53,751 nt of DNA, taken from NCBI GenBank assembly GCA_027576995.1, contig JANBQC010000121.1, positions 3,136 through 56,886 of the forward strand, written 5' to 3'. Below the pieces are notes generated by a model. That model was not told the DNA's origin. It did not search any database and was given only the letters and a program-made list of their open reading frames with translations. Made by a program: the position numbers and the translations under genes. Below, piece by piece: positions 44,666 through 53,751 of the stretch. The stretch is from Dimargaris cristalligena (lineage: Eukaryota > Kickxellomycota > Dimargaritomycetes > Dimargaritales > Dimargaritaceae). Each line of letters opens with the position of its first letter. Positions within the stretch are counted from its first letter, which is position 1.

Positions 44666-47548
44666 TTACAGGATATTGGAGTACGTGAATGACATGGGGG
44701 TGCCATTGGGGAGTTCGCTCCCGTTCGATCCAGACGCGGTATTGGGGATCGCTACGGGGGCGTGGCCAGTTAATGTGGGTGGACCCATGTGGTAGGCCGG
44801 GTTGGGGGAAATGGACATGGACGTAAACCGTTCGCCAATGTAGGCTGTGGCCGGACTAGCCCCGATGGGCCGGGTTAAACTAATGCTCGGCGGCGGGTCC
44901 CGCCGTTGGGGGGTGGCAGAGTGCGCGTGCGGGAGGGCCGCCGTCTTGGCACCCGTATCCGGCTGGGCCAGTTCATCGTCGGATTCGTCCGTCTCCGACT
45001 CTTCCTCTTCGGAGCTGGAATCTTCCTCGTCCTCCGATCGGGGGCCTAGGGAGCTATTGTCCCAGTGCTTGTAAATTGACTCAATATATTCGGCCGACCT
45101 ATACAGATTGAAGGGGTCGTAGGGGAAGAAGGTGTTGAGGTCGGTGTGCAGGACGGGCTGGTTATCCGCTTTCAGCACCGTCGGCGCGGGGCCGGCATCG
45201 GTGGTGGGGGTGGAGCTGCCGCCCCCCGGCTGTAGGTGCGAGTAGCAGTACATGAAGTTCAGTTGCTTGCTCATTCTAGTGAACTGCTTGCTGACGGAGG
45301 CGGCACAGTAGTGCAGGGGGTGGAGGGAGCAGGTGACAATGCGCGGCAGCTCTTTCAGCTCGTCGCACCAGGCGTCCGGGCCCCGGGGCAATCCGCTGCT
45401 GCCCTGAATGGGGGCCGTGGAGGTGGGCGCAGAGAGCGGGTTGACGGGGGACAGGTCGTGCGAGCCCGCCGGGGGTTGGGCCCGGTGGTGGGCCGGGGAA
45501 TCGGCAACCAGGTCGCGCCAGCGGAAACAGAAAATATACATGATCGCCTGAACTACCGCGTAGAAGACGGCGTGTTTCTCGGGCGACACGGCCATATTGG
45601 GGGGTAGGGTCGTGGGGATGGACGAGGTGGACGCCGAGCGCGAGAGGGCCGGCGTGGGCGGGGCCCCGGCATGGGTGCCAGACCCCCGCCGGTAGTCAAG
45701 GGCGGTCCGTAAGGGAGACCCAGAGCTGGTCCGCGGGTTCGGTCCGCTGTAACTCGGTGTCGAAGAATGGCTTACCCCGCCCCGGCTGTCCCCCGCCGAG
45801 GTGCGGCGGTTGGCGGCGGCATACTGGGTGGCCAGGATAAAATTCAGTTTCTCGTACTGCTCCAGGTAGGCCAGGGCCCACTGGGAGAGTAGGCCCACGG
45901 TGGTGCGCACCATGCTGGGATTAACGTACTGCGCACGGGCCACGAAGCTGGACGTGTAGGCGGCCACAGCAATGCGCATGACGTCCGAGTTCTGGGTCTT
46001 CTTACTGGCGCTCGTAGCCAGGCCCGAGTCAACTGGGTAGTCGCAGAGTTTGGAAATCAGGGTGCCGAGGAATATATCGGGGAAGGTGGGGTCAAGGGCG
46101 CACTGGTGGAACATAAGGAACTGGGTGTAGCGCGATTTGAAAGTGGTTAAAACGATGGTCTCGAAAATGTCCAGCACAATGTGGAAGAACTCCTGGCGGA
46201 GCGACTTTTGGAGTTGCAGGCGGTGGCAGTCCTCCCGGGTAGTGGGGTGGGCGGGGTCCAGGCGGTAGTGGAACCGGGTGAAATAGCGGAACAGCAGGCG
46301 GAGCATGGCATCCAGCTTATCCATGGCTTCGGACTGGTCCATTCCGGAGGGCACGAAGTTGAAGTCGTCGTCGGAGTCATCGTCGTCCGGGTTGTCGGGG
46401 GCGTTGGAGTCCTCCCCTAGATCGTCCATGGTGAAGACCCCGCTGGTGGGGGTGCCGTGTGGGCGCCGTTGTTCGGGGCCGCCTAGGTTGGGCTCGTTCT
46501 CGTTTTCGTCCTCGGAAGATTCCTCCTCGGACTCCGACCCGGCCTCTTCCCGTTCAACTTGAATCTCGACGTCGATTTGGATGATCCGGTCAATCACTAG
46601 ACTGAGAACCTGGTGCCGCAGGTTGGGGGCGTAGTCGATGATGCGTAGTAAATTCTGCAGGTAGTGGCGGTGGTTGCTGCACGAGTGATGCTTGTGGGGG
46701 AAATAGAGGACTAGGATGGGGTACAGGGTCGTGAGGGCGGTGGGCACAATGGATAAAATGTGCTGCAGCGCCCGGTGGGCCCGATTGGACTGCTCCAGTT
46801 GCAGCATGGCCGGCGAGGCGGAGCCGGTGGCCTGAGCAGCGCTGGGCGACAGGCGGGAGGGCCGGAGGAGTGGGTTAAGGGTCAGCAGTTGGACCACCGC
46901 GTCGAGCACCACAGGGCAGTGGTGGGGTTGGGCCGAAACCAGGTTGCCGAGGAATTGTACATAGATGGCTACAATGGACTGGGGTTGCGAAGTCCAGGGT
47001 AGCTGGAGGATGGTGTGGACCAAGAGGTGGCACTGGGCATCCAGCTTGGATACTGTGCGGGTGAAGGCCACCATCCAGGCAAAAAATTGCTGGGAGGTCA
47101 GGCCGGCCTCTCCCCGGCCCGGGGCCATAAACTGGGTTATGGATTGGGGCTGCTTGGCAGTCGGGTTCGAATAGGATATTTCGGCGATAATTTCGTTGTA
47201 GGTGGCGGTATTGCCGATTTTAAAATCACGCAAGGCGTTGGATACGTACGCCGTCATCATGGACAGCCGGTCGAGTTTGCCGTTGCCCCCGTCGTCGTTG
47301 TCGTCTTCGCTGTCGCTGCGGCTACCCAAGGAGCTGTGGATAGGTATCGTGGTGTCCGGGGCCTGGCCCACGCCGCCCTCCATAACCCGGAGTTCGTCGG
47401 CTAGGGAAGCGTTGCTGTGGGCAGGACCGGTGCTGCGGCCATCGTCCTGGAAGCGCACCCGCGGTTTGAGGTCAGAGGCGAGGTCCCGGGGTTTCATGTT
47501 GGCGGAGGGCTGGGGGGGTTTGGAAGGGGCGGTCCGGTTGGGGAACAT
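44666..47548 (-). CDS. RRN3: RRN3 / TIF-IA, RNA polymerase I initiation factor
   Basis: This protein bridges RNA polymerase I to the rDNA promoter factors and couples rRNA synthesis to growth. It is a single-exon protein of 960 residues, much longer than yeast (about 627) or human (about 651) RRN3. Family landmarks are the HEAT-like helices with HYLQNLLRIIDYAPNLR followed by VIDRIIQIDVEIQ, and the conserved FFPYDPFNLYRSAEYIESIY near residues 805-825. The extra length lies in low-complexity inserts: two acidic stretches (about 330-352 and 370-395), a Ser/Thr-rich insert (about 585-650), and an acidic C-terminal tract (about 838-865) before a Pro/Ser tail. Acidic Ser stretches are possible CK2 or TOR-related sites (inference). 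The start at 47548 overlaps a short upstream frame; Met18 (47497) is an alternative start. Confidence 0.93.
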   Translation of the reverse strand: MFPNRTAPSKPPQPSANMKPRDLASDLKPRVRFQDDGRSTGPAHSNASLADELRVMEGGVGQAPDTTIPIHSSLGSRSDSEDDNDDGGNGKLDRLSMMTAYVSNALRDFKIGNTATYNEIIAEISYSNPTAKQPQSITQFMAPGRGEAGLTSQQFFAWMVAFTRTVSKLDAQCHLLVHTILQLPWTSQPQSIVAIYVQFLGNLVSAQPHHCPVVLDAVVQLLTLNPLLRPSRLSPSAAQATGSASPAMLQLEQSNRAHRALQHILSIVPTALTTLYPILVLYFPHKHHSCSNHRHYLQNLLRIIDYAPNLRHQVLSLVIDRIIQIDVEIQVEREEAGSESEEESSEDENENEPNLGGPEQRRPHGTPTSGVFTMDDLGEDSNAPDNPDDDDSDDDFNFVPSGMDQSEAMDKLDAMLRLLFRYFTRFHYRLDPAHPTTREDCHRLQLQKSLRQEFFHIVLDIFETIVLTTFKSRYTQFLMFHQCALDPTFPDIFLGTLISKLCDYPVDSGLATSASKKTQNSDVMRIAVAAYTSSFVARAQYVNPSMVRTTVGLLSQWALAYLEQYEKLNFILATQYAAANRRTSAGDSRGGVSHSSTPSYSGPNPRTSSGSPLRTALDYRRGSGTHAGAPPTPALSRSASTSSIPTTLPPNMAVSPEKHAVFYAVVQAIMYIFCFRWRDLVADSPAHHRAQPPAGSHDLSPVNPLSAPTSTAPIQGSSGLPRGPDAWCDELKELPRIVTCSLHPLHYCAASVSKQFTRMSKQLNFMYCYSHLQPGGGSSTPTTDAGPAPTVLKADNQPVLHTDLNTFFPYDPFNLYRSAEYIESIYKHWDNSSLGPRSEDEEDSSSEEEESETDESDDELAQPDTGAKTAALPHAHSATPQRRDPPPSISLTRPIGASPATAYIGERFTSMSISPNPAYHMGPPTLTGHAPVAIPNTASGSNGSELPNGTPMSFTYSNIL

Positions 47549-47553
47549 TGCAT
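47494..47553 (-). promoter_or_regulatory. Overlapping upstream ORF at the RRN3 start
   Basis: An ATG five bases before the RRN3 ATG opens a different frame of 19 codons (MQCSPTGPPLPNPPSPPPT). Its TGA stop overlaps the RRN3 Met18 codon as ATGA. Ribosomes that begin at the first ATG would end exactly where they could restart at Met18. This arrangement is read directly from the sequence; any translational control is inference. Confidence 0.4.
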
Positions 47554-48739
47554 AATATAAGAAAGTGGGGGAGGGGCCGCAGTCGCAGAAGAGGGCGTTT
47601 CCGGGCGGCGAATCAACTGTAGGCGGACCTCGGAAGTGGTGCGGTGGGGCAGACGAATGGGCAAGTCGGGGGCTTCGGGCGGGCGAAAGGGCTTTACTAG
47701 CGGGTTGGGGGAGAAGAGGCGATGCGGGTTAATGGGGGTACAACAAGGAACAGGCAGGGGAATCCAGGGCTAACGGGAGGAAGACAGGGAAACGGGAATG
47801 GGGAAGCTTTAGGCTGTCAAGACACCAGGCCACTGGACCTTTGTAGCTAAGGTAAGGTAGGGTGGGTGTGAATATGGCACATCCAACACAACCGTCATTA
47901 ATGGCGTAAGTGAAAAAAAAAGCAGCATGTATAGTTGGATAATCAGTGGATATTATTACTAACCAATGCTCTTCCCCTCGATCACATCTTTCCCTACTAA
48001 TCCGGGCTGCGAAAGGGTCACGTGAACCACTTTAGTCTCCCCCACCTATTACGACTCTCGCACTTTAACACTCTTTCAGAGTGCCCCGTAGAGCAGCAGC
48101 ACAGTCGCTATTAGAGTATTGTATTGCCGCTTGCCCACTTTAGTCCAGTTGCTCTCAACCCCTTCTGGTTCAACGGGGAGAGGGTTGTTTGGTCTAGCTG
48201 TCTCCCTTTTCCTATTACTCCACCGTGGCCCGCGCTTAACAAAGCAACCGACTACGATGGCACCGCGCACCCCCGTGCCAGGGCGCCTTCCTCTTCACCC
48301 ATTGCTTATTTATTTAGGTATTCCCCACATGTACTGCCGCGGCGAACCTCCCAACTCCCCCGTCACTTCCGAATACCCAATTCTGTAACCCCGGCACAAA
48401 TGGACAGACTCGAGTTACTGGCCTAGCGCAATACCAACGGTGTCGGAAGACCCAGACGCCCCGGGTGCTACTGCGGCCAGGCACATTTCGTAGAACTTTG
48501 GATCACTGGCCCCTGCGACTTACCTACACCCCCTTACAGCGTTGATTCCTCTTCTTGTGGCTATGGCGCTCGTTAACCCCGGATAAACGCACCCAGTACC
48601 AGACCGAGACCCATTCGGGCAATTGGTGGTGTGACCTGCGCTCGCTCGACTATTCCCCCGATGTTACCCAGTCCCGAGAGCTTAAAGCCCCCGCTTGGTT
48701 TGATCCCTTGGACTACACTTTGTTGCAATCGGCCAACCC
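47549..48739. other. Spacer between RRN3 and the NAT10 remnant
   Basis: This holds the RRN3 promoter. No intact gene is seen. A frame at 48555-48755 (WLWRSLTPDKR...) has fair composition but no family match. A possible trace of the NAT10 acetyl-CoA region occurs at 48559-48573 (GYGAR, compare family GYGSRAL), at about the right distance before the recognisable remnant, but this is too short to trust. Confidence 0.4.
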
Positions 48740-49959
48740 TGACTCCAGTCCTTGAAGATGTCGTACGGCCTCACCACCAGTCTTCATTAGTTTTGTTAGC
48801 GTGTCAGAGCACTCCCCGCCTACCTCCGCCAAACCGCCCATGCCTTGACGGGCGAACACACCTGTGTGACGCTGCGAACCCTCTCCCCAGCGACGCCGCC
48901 CGCCAGGCCGTGGTGGTATCCGATGGTTGACTACCAGTCTTTACCCCGCACTGCCGACGCCGGCTCATCTACCTGCTGGCCTACCAGTTCCGCGACTTAA
49001 CCTCGGTGACGGCCCTTGGCCTCATGAACAACGTGAACCCCAGCGACACCGATGCCCTGGCCGCCTCGGGCCAAGCCACCGCCGCGCCATCGAACCAGCC
49101 CCTCGTGAATAACCGGGCCGAACTATTCCGTGAGTTGACCCCGTTTGACCTCAAGCACCGGGAGAGCTACAGCAACAACCTGCTCGACTACCATGTCGTT
49201 ATGGATCTGCTGTCTGCCCTGGTCGGCCTCTACTTTAATCACCGCATCATTGACCTGTCCGCTAAGCAGGACGGCGACACCGAGGAGTACCCGTCTCTCA
49301 CCCTGTCCGCCATCCCGAACAGAATCCTCCTGGCCATTGGCCTCCAATGCAAGAGCGTCAGCGATTTGGAGAAGGAGCTGAATCTACCGTCTAACCAGAT
49401 TATGGGTATGCTCATTAAAGTCATCAAGAAGTGTTACACCTCCTTCCGACTGGTGCAGTCCCAGGTGACTATTGCGGCGCCGCCCAGTCTCCTGGCCCCT
49501 CCCGCCCCAGCCGGTTCCGCCCTCGACAACGACCAAAGTGAGAATGGCGACATTGAACCGACCGGTGCCCCGGCTACCTCGCTTAAGCGCCGCGAACTCC
49601 CTGCCTCCGCCAACTGGCTCATTAATCCCGACACGATTGCCGCCGAAAACGACGAGTGGGCCCCCGTGAACCTGTCCCTGGACGACGATGATGGCTGGGA
49701 GGGTCAGTGGGTTATCCGTAAACAACAGCGGGCCGAGGTCAATTTGTTGTATTTGCGGCAGTACGAAATTGGCGAAGAAACGCGGGACTAGTCCCAGACC
49801 CAGTCCCAGATTGCCAAGGGGAGCTCTAGTTCCAGCGTGGTCAGTATTGTGAGCCCCCTCGGCACCTCTGCCAAACGCAAAGCCACCACGGGGCCGTCAG
49901 CACCGTCCCACGACGCCAGTCAGGATGCCAAACGAACCCACGGTGGTCCTATGCGCCGC
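48740..49959 (+). pseudogene. Broken C-terminal part of NAT10/Kre33 RNA cytidine acetyltransferase
   Basis: Intact Kre33/NAT10 makes N4-acetylcytidine in 18S rRNA and tRNA. Here, homology starts near 48740 (MSYGLT, then YLRQTAHALTGEHTC), shifts frame near 48885, and continues with RRRLIYLLAYQF. The tail region then reads LTPFDLKHRESYSNNLLDYHVVMDLL, AIGLQCKSVSDLEKELNLPSNQIMGML and a basic end. In-frame stops lie at 48740-48742, 48788-48790, 48797-48799, 48928-48930 (where the family has Trp) and 49789-49791. Beyond the last stop the frame goes on with Gln/Ser-rich and AKRKAT-type sequence typical of the tail. The helicase and most of the acetyltransferase domain are absent upstream. Since the gene is essential in yeast, a functional copy should exist elsewhere. 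The 48931-49788 stretch is still open, so decay may be recent. Confidence 0.82.
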
Positions 49960-50859
49960 TTGCCTCCGCCCATCGACTGGTTGCGAAATACGCCGACCGC
50001 CTGTTCTGGTTCGTTTTCTGGTTTTTCATTTTCTCTATCAATTCCCTACACGAGTACGGGGCAGTTACGGAGCTGCCCCATCGGGCTTAGTTTACACGAT
50101 CATTTAACAACAGTTTCAATAAAATCGGGTTTCCAGAGTCGTTACTGTTATGGTATACTTTGTTTTTGTCGATGAAGGCCGCAATAGCTTTCTGATCTAG
50201 CCGATGGACAGCTGGCCTTCCTGACTTGATGTGGGTAGCTCGTCGCCTGTTTATACCCAACTGCCTGGACGTAGGGCCTCGGAAAAACCAACGCGAGCCC
50301 CATTCCTATGGAGTGCGGTGTGGTGCTCGCTCAATGCCCGCCCTGTCACTAAGGGCGCCGTTGACATTTTACGCTCGTCCCTGGGCACCATGCCAAGGTC
50401 ACCGATTCCGAATGCTCCATTGCGCTTCGCATGGCCCGTTGGGATCGACGCCAGTTTATGACCACCACTCGTTAGCTCAGTGCCCCGCCTTTGCTGTGCG
50501 ACGTATTCGTTTAGGTACCATTCAAGTTGGCGAGGACCACTCCGTTCAGGCAAATGGCTCGTCTTGGGGTGTTCCCACTGGGTCTACTACACTTTCGAAG
50601 ACTCGGGCTGTACTTGGACTATGGTCTACACTCGGGTACACCATTCATATTCTTATACTAACGTTTATACCACATTTACTTCAACGGTGGGGCCGTTAGA
50701 CCGTTCATCAGCTCCCTGTCAAGAGGAATGGGCAAGCCTCATGGTCCGAGTTTGGTGTATAAAGAATCGTCATAGCCGCCGAACTAGTTGGTATAGAGGG
50801 GGGATACTACGAAGTGTATTGATAAAAGGACGAATAGTACTATTTGGGTTAATTGATGA
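49960..50859. other. Unassigned region with weak coding-like traces
   Basis: The base composition resembles the gene-rich part rather than the A+T-rich block to the right. Overlapping frames between 50226 and 50863 (for example a segment reading VTDSECSIALRMARWDRRQF near 50398-50457, followed by a TAG) hint at another degraded coding fragment, but I recognise no family. Confidence 0.3.
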
Positions 50860-53209
50860 ATAGTGTAGGGATAAATAATAAGCAGGCGAACTAATTAACA
50901 AGAGGGGTCAAATAACTAGTTTATATAATCAAGAGATGGGTTATGAGTAGTCATATAGTGCGAAATGCAGGGAAATGACAATGTACTACTAGATATATCT
51001 AAAATCATGGCCGGAATTAGCTGGGGTATTGAGGAAGCAAGTGTAGCTCTTTGGCCTAGCAAGGGAACACATCCCCTCTTGAACCTTTGCAGAAGTTAGC
51101 CACTAAAATAAGGCCCTGATTAATAGCAGAATTTAGTGGTATCAAGGGACCTTCAGAAGGGACTATAGGGTCACATATATTGGCATGGTCATGGTTAGCA
51201 TACAGCAATCATAGTAGTAGTTTTGATATGTCCCCTGACTATATTATGTGTGGTTTTGAAAGCCAGATCCATAGTAGGCAACTTATTGTATCAGAGGGGA
51301 ACATGGCTACTAAAATACACAGCTGGCCTGGGATTTATGAGGTTAGTGATTCCTATCAGTTTGCCTTATTAAAGAGTAAATCACTAGGTAATATAATATA
51401 ACAATGGATAGTGGTATATGTAGTATACAGTGTGAGTTATGGTATTAGTATAAATAGGAAGGTAGGGGATGGCTAAATGGGGGTAATTCCCAAGAGGATT
51501 TTATCAATACAAACTATTAATATAATACAAATATATTAGTATATATAAACTAAAGTCCAGTTCCTATTAGTTACATATAATATAATATAAAAAGAGAGTG
51601 AGAAAATACAGAAATTGTTAAACTAGGTAATGAGGTGGGAAAATATTTTGGAGTAAAATAAGCCCATATATATTATAGAAGTATATATTCTGGTATATTG
51701 TAAACTGAATAATAATACTGTAAAAGTGAATGAAGGAGGAGGCCTTACTATATATTATGAAAAAATATAAATACCCCCCCAACTCCTTCCCCCAGAAAGA
51801 AAGTACAGACTCTATAAAATACCTTTCTTGTATAGATAAGACTGATTTTTATTAGAGATATAGTTGATAATATCTAGCTATATATCTAATACCTTAGTAA
51901 AATATAAATCTAAGCCCACTAAGAGGGGTAAACATAATTACCTAAAATAATAAATTCTAATAATATACTGGGTAGATTGTTAAGGTAGTAACTAAGCCCA
52001 GATCTTTGAATAGTTTCTCCTAGGCCTATAGGGTTGGCTCCTGGGAAGATTTAGGAAAGAATGATTTAAATGGGATATAATAGTAATAAAAATATGAATA
52101 TATTTATCTGCTTAATGGGGCTTGGTGGATTGTGCCAAACCCTAAGTTGAATGAGTTATAGTTGGGGACTATATAACCCATAATCAGCTTAGAAAGGCTG
52201 ACAATGGCCTAAATAGCCCTAGTTGGAAAATCAAAAAGGCCATCTAGAGCTACAAAAAGGGAATTAAATATCCATAAGCTAAGTATAGGATTATAGAAGA
52301 GTATAGGTATTATTTTAAAGTTTAATCAAAATAATAAAAATAACTGATGGTATTAGATATATTGGGTGGAATTTGGCCCCATTTATTCCTTCTAGGGTAT
52401 TTTGGAGATATATTATTATTATTTATTAGTATACTATATTAGTTAGAGATAATCTATACCAATTAATATCCCCTATTCCTTCCCTTTGTAAGCATAGCTT
52501 AAACTGATATAAAATAAGGCATCCTGTCTCTAATTGACTCTTCACTCCATATTTTTACTATAATTTACGGCACAGTTTTTTATATATAATTAGTGCCTTT
52601 ATTTTATATACAATATCTTCTCAGTCACTTTAGAAACTTATACTTGTTTGTATTTACAATATCTATAATATACTGTATTAATTCCTTTATATTTCCTATC
52701 TATTACAAGGGTTTATGGGGGTTTAATGATGCATTTATTGGGATTGAGTTAAAGAAGATTGTGAAAGAAAAAGTTTTATGGAAATTAGAGGTAGGTATTT
52801 TATAATTGGAGAAGAATTTTACATAGTATAGGTCATAGTGCAACCAAGGGAGACTATTGCCCCTCAGAGGGAGGAGGTTAATCCTTCCCATAGTAGCCCC
52901 CATCCAAGTGATGGAGACCTGCTGGACAATGGTGTGAACTACTAATTCCCCCCTCTGGAGGAGGACATCCCTACCTTAATGGCACAAGAAAAATATCTCT
53001 TCTCAGAGGACTAATAATACCCTGCCTAGGTGACTGACTATAGCTCTTTATCTTCTAAATAAATAATAATTATTACTATTCAATTACTCTAATCTTGTCT
53101 TTTACTTCCAACCTACCCAATTCAGTATTCCCATTATTTCTTTATAGTTACTTAGCCCAACTTAGTCTTTACAGTTACAAACTTTTATTTAGGAGACCTT
53201 GATATATAA
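50860..53209. other. A+T-rich block without intact genes
   Basis: The sequence changes visibly to A+T-rich from about 50860 and back at about 53210. No open frame longer than 73 codons occurs. Faint coding-like traces exist: a stop-interrupted stretch at 52227-52310 (K-A-I-stop-SYKKG) that might be a relic of a transposase helix-turn-helix, and one at 52840-53010 (EEDIPTLMAQEKYLF) with stops. No terminal repeats were found by eye. A relic of mobile DNA, a RIP-affected island or a mitochondrial insertion are all possible. Confidence 0.45.
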
Positions 53210-53407
53210 TTATGTCCTCTGTTGAACCAACCCCCTATGTGTACTACCCGGGGCATCCGGCCTATTGCCAGCGGCCTTCGGAATTCGCGTAGAGGCAATG
53301 GCCTCTTTATCAACCCGGCCAGAAGTCGCAGTGGCCAGCTCCCTGGTGGTAGAAGATGGGAGGTTCACGGAGTTGGAGGAGACAGGGGCGGAGTTGGGCG
53401 TCGTCAT
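53210..53407 (-). CDS. Short frame ending at the A+T-rich boundary, unknown
   Basis: An ATG at 53407 (MTTPNSAPVSSNSVN) opens 65 codons of normal, Ser/Thr/Pro-rich composition. The stop falls exactly where the A+T-rich block begins. It may be the 5' part of a gene cut by the block, an exon ending in a donor (GTAGTA near 53243), or chance. No family is recognised. Confidence 0.25.
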   Translation of the reverse strand: MTTPNSAPVSSNSVNLPSSTTRELATATSGRVDKEAIASTRIPKAAGNRPDAPGSTHRGLVQQRT

Positions 53408-53751
53408 GGTGGGATAACGGAGGGATGGGTAATCAATGGAACAAAACGGAGAACGGGGGATATAAACAAGGTATAAGGTATATTGGGATATAAAAAATGG
53501 TGGCATCCGTTAATAGTAAATCAATAAGAGGTCACAGTAATATCTGAGGAATAAGCAAAAAATTCGAAATAAACGAGTGGCGATGCCTTTTCTTCTTTTT
53601 TCCCCCCCCAATTGGGCAGGAATTTGTTGGTTACTTATGTAACCAGTTAGTGGGCCTTAGAGGCCGCTGAGTGTAAAAAAAAGGGTGTAAAAAATAGAAA
53701 AGAATGGAAGGAAAAGGAATGTACCGAGATATAGGTCGGACTTTTTAATGC
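53408..53751. other. Right edge, possible 5' flank
   Basis: This would be upstream of the small minus-strand frame if that is real. It holds A-runs and T-runs (about 53590-53610 and 53670-53700) but no gene that I recognise. Confidence 0.35.

Overview
This window is nuclear DNA of a filamentous or zoosporic fungus. The genes have short GT-AG introns (about 130-350 bases, donors mostly GTAAG), G+C-rich reading frames and noncoding gaps with more A+T. The mix points to an early-diverging lineage (zygomycete or chytrid grade) rather than Ascomycota: a fungal Zn2Cys6 regulator sits near genes best known from animals, namely a Slo/BK-type two-RCK channel, a MABP1/WDR62-like protein, an ANKRD54-like protein and a DGAT1-type acyltransferase. 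I cannot name the species.

Layout, left to right. 1-3331: no recognisable gene. 3332-7920: ubiquilin/Dsk2 (minus) divergent from a six-exon tRNA isopentenyltransferase (plus). 7921-9191: mostly empty, with one weak two-exon small-gene candidate. 9192-13796: a Zn2Cys6 transcription factor (minus) divergent from a DGAT1-like MBOAT enzyme (plus). 15179-16707: ANKRD54-like protein. 18303-20685: Vps1-type dynamin (minus, three exons), divergent from thymidylate kinase at 21292-22440 (four exons). 23082-28088: CSB/Rad26 DNA-repair translocase (four exons). 28879-31944: large PPR protein. 32244-36950: Slo-like channel (minus). 39524-43862: MABP1/WDR62-like WD40 protein. 44666-47548: RRN3, the Pol I initiation factor (minus). 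48740 to about 49959: broken C-terminal part of a NAT10/Kre33 RNA acetyltransferase gene. 50860-53209: an A+T-rich block with no intact gene. 53210-53407: a short frame that ends at the edge of that block.

Most genes are unrelated housekeeping genes, often in divergent pairs sharing a short promoter region (Dsk2/MOD5, regulator/DGAT1, VPS1/thymidylate kinase). RRN3 and the NAT10 remnant both belong to ribosome biogenesis and lie head to head. I see no operon-like or defence-like system, CRISPR array, secondary-metabolite cluster or intact mobile element. The most unusual points are the non-canonical pore of the Slo-like channel, the decaying NAT10 fragment whose stops look like transitions, the sharp A+T-rich block, and a start-stop overlap at the 5' end of RRN3.

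All exon limits were set by eye from splice signals, reading phase and remembered family conservation. No alignment, tRNA search or RNA evidence was available.
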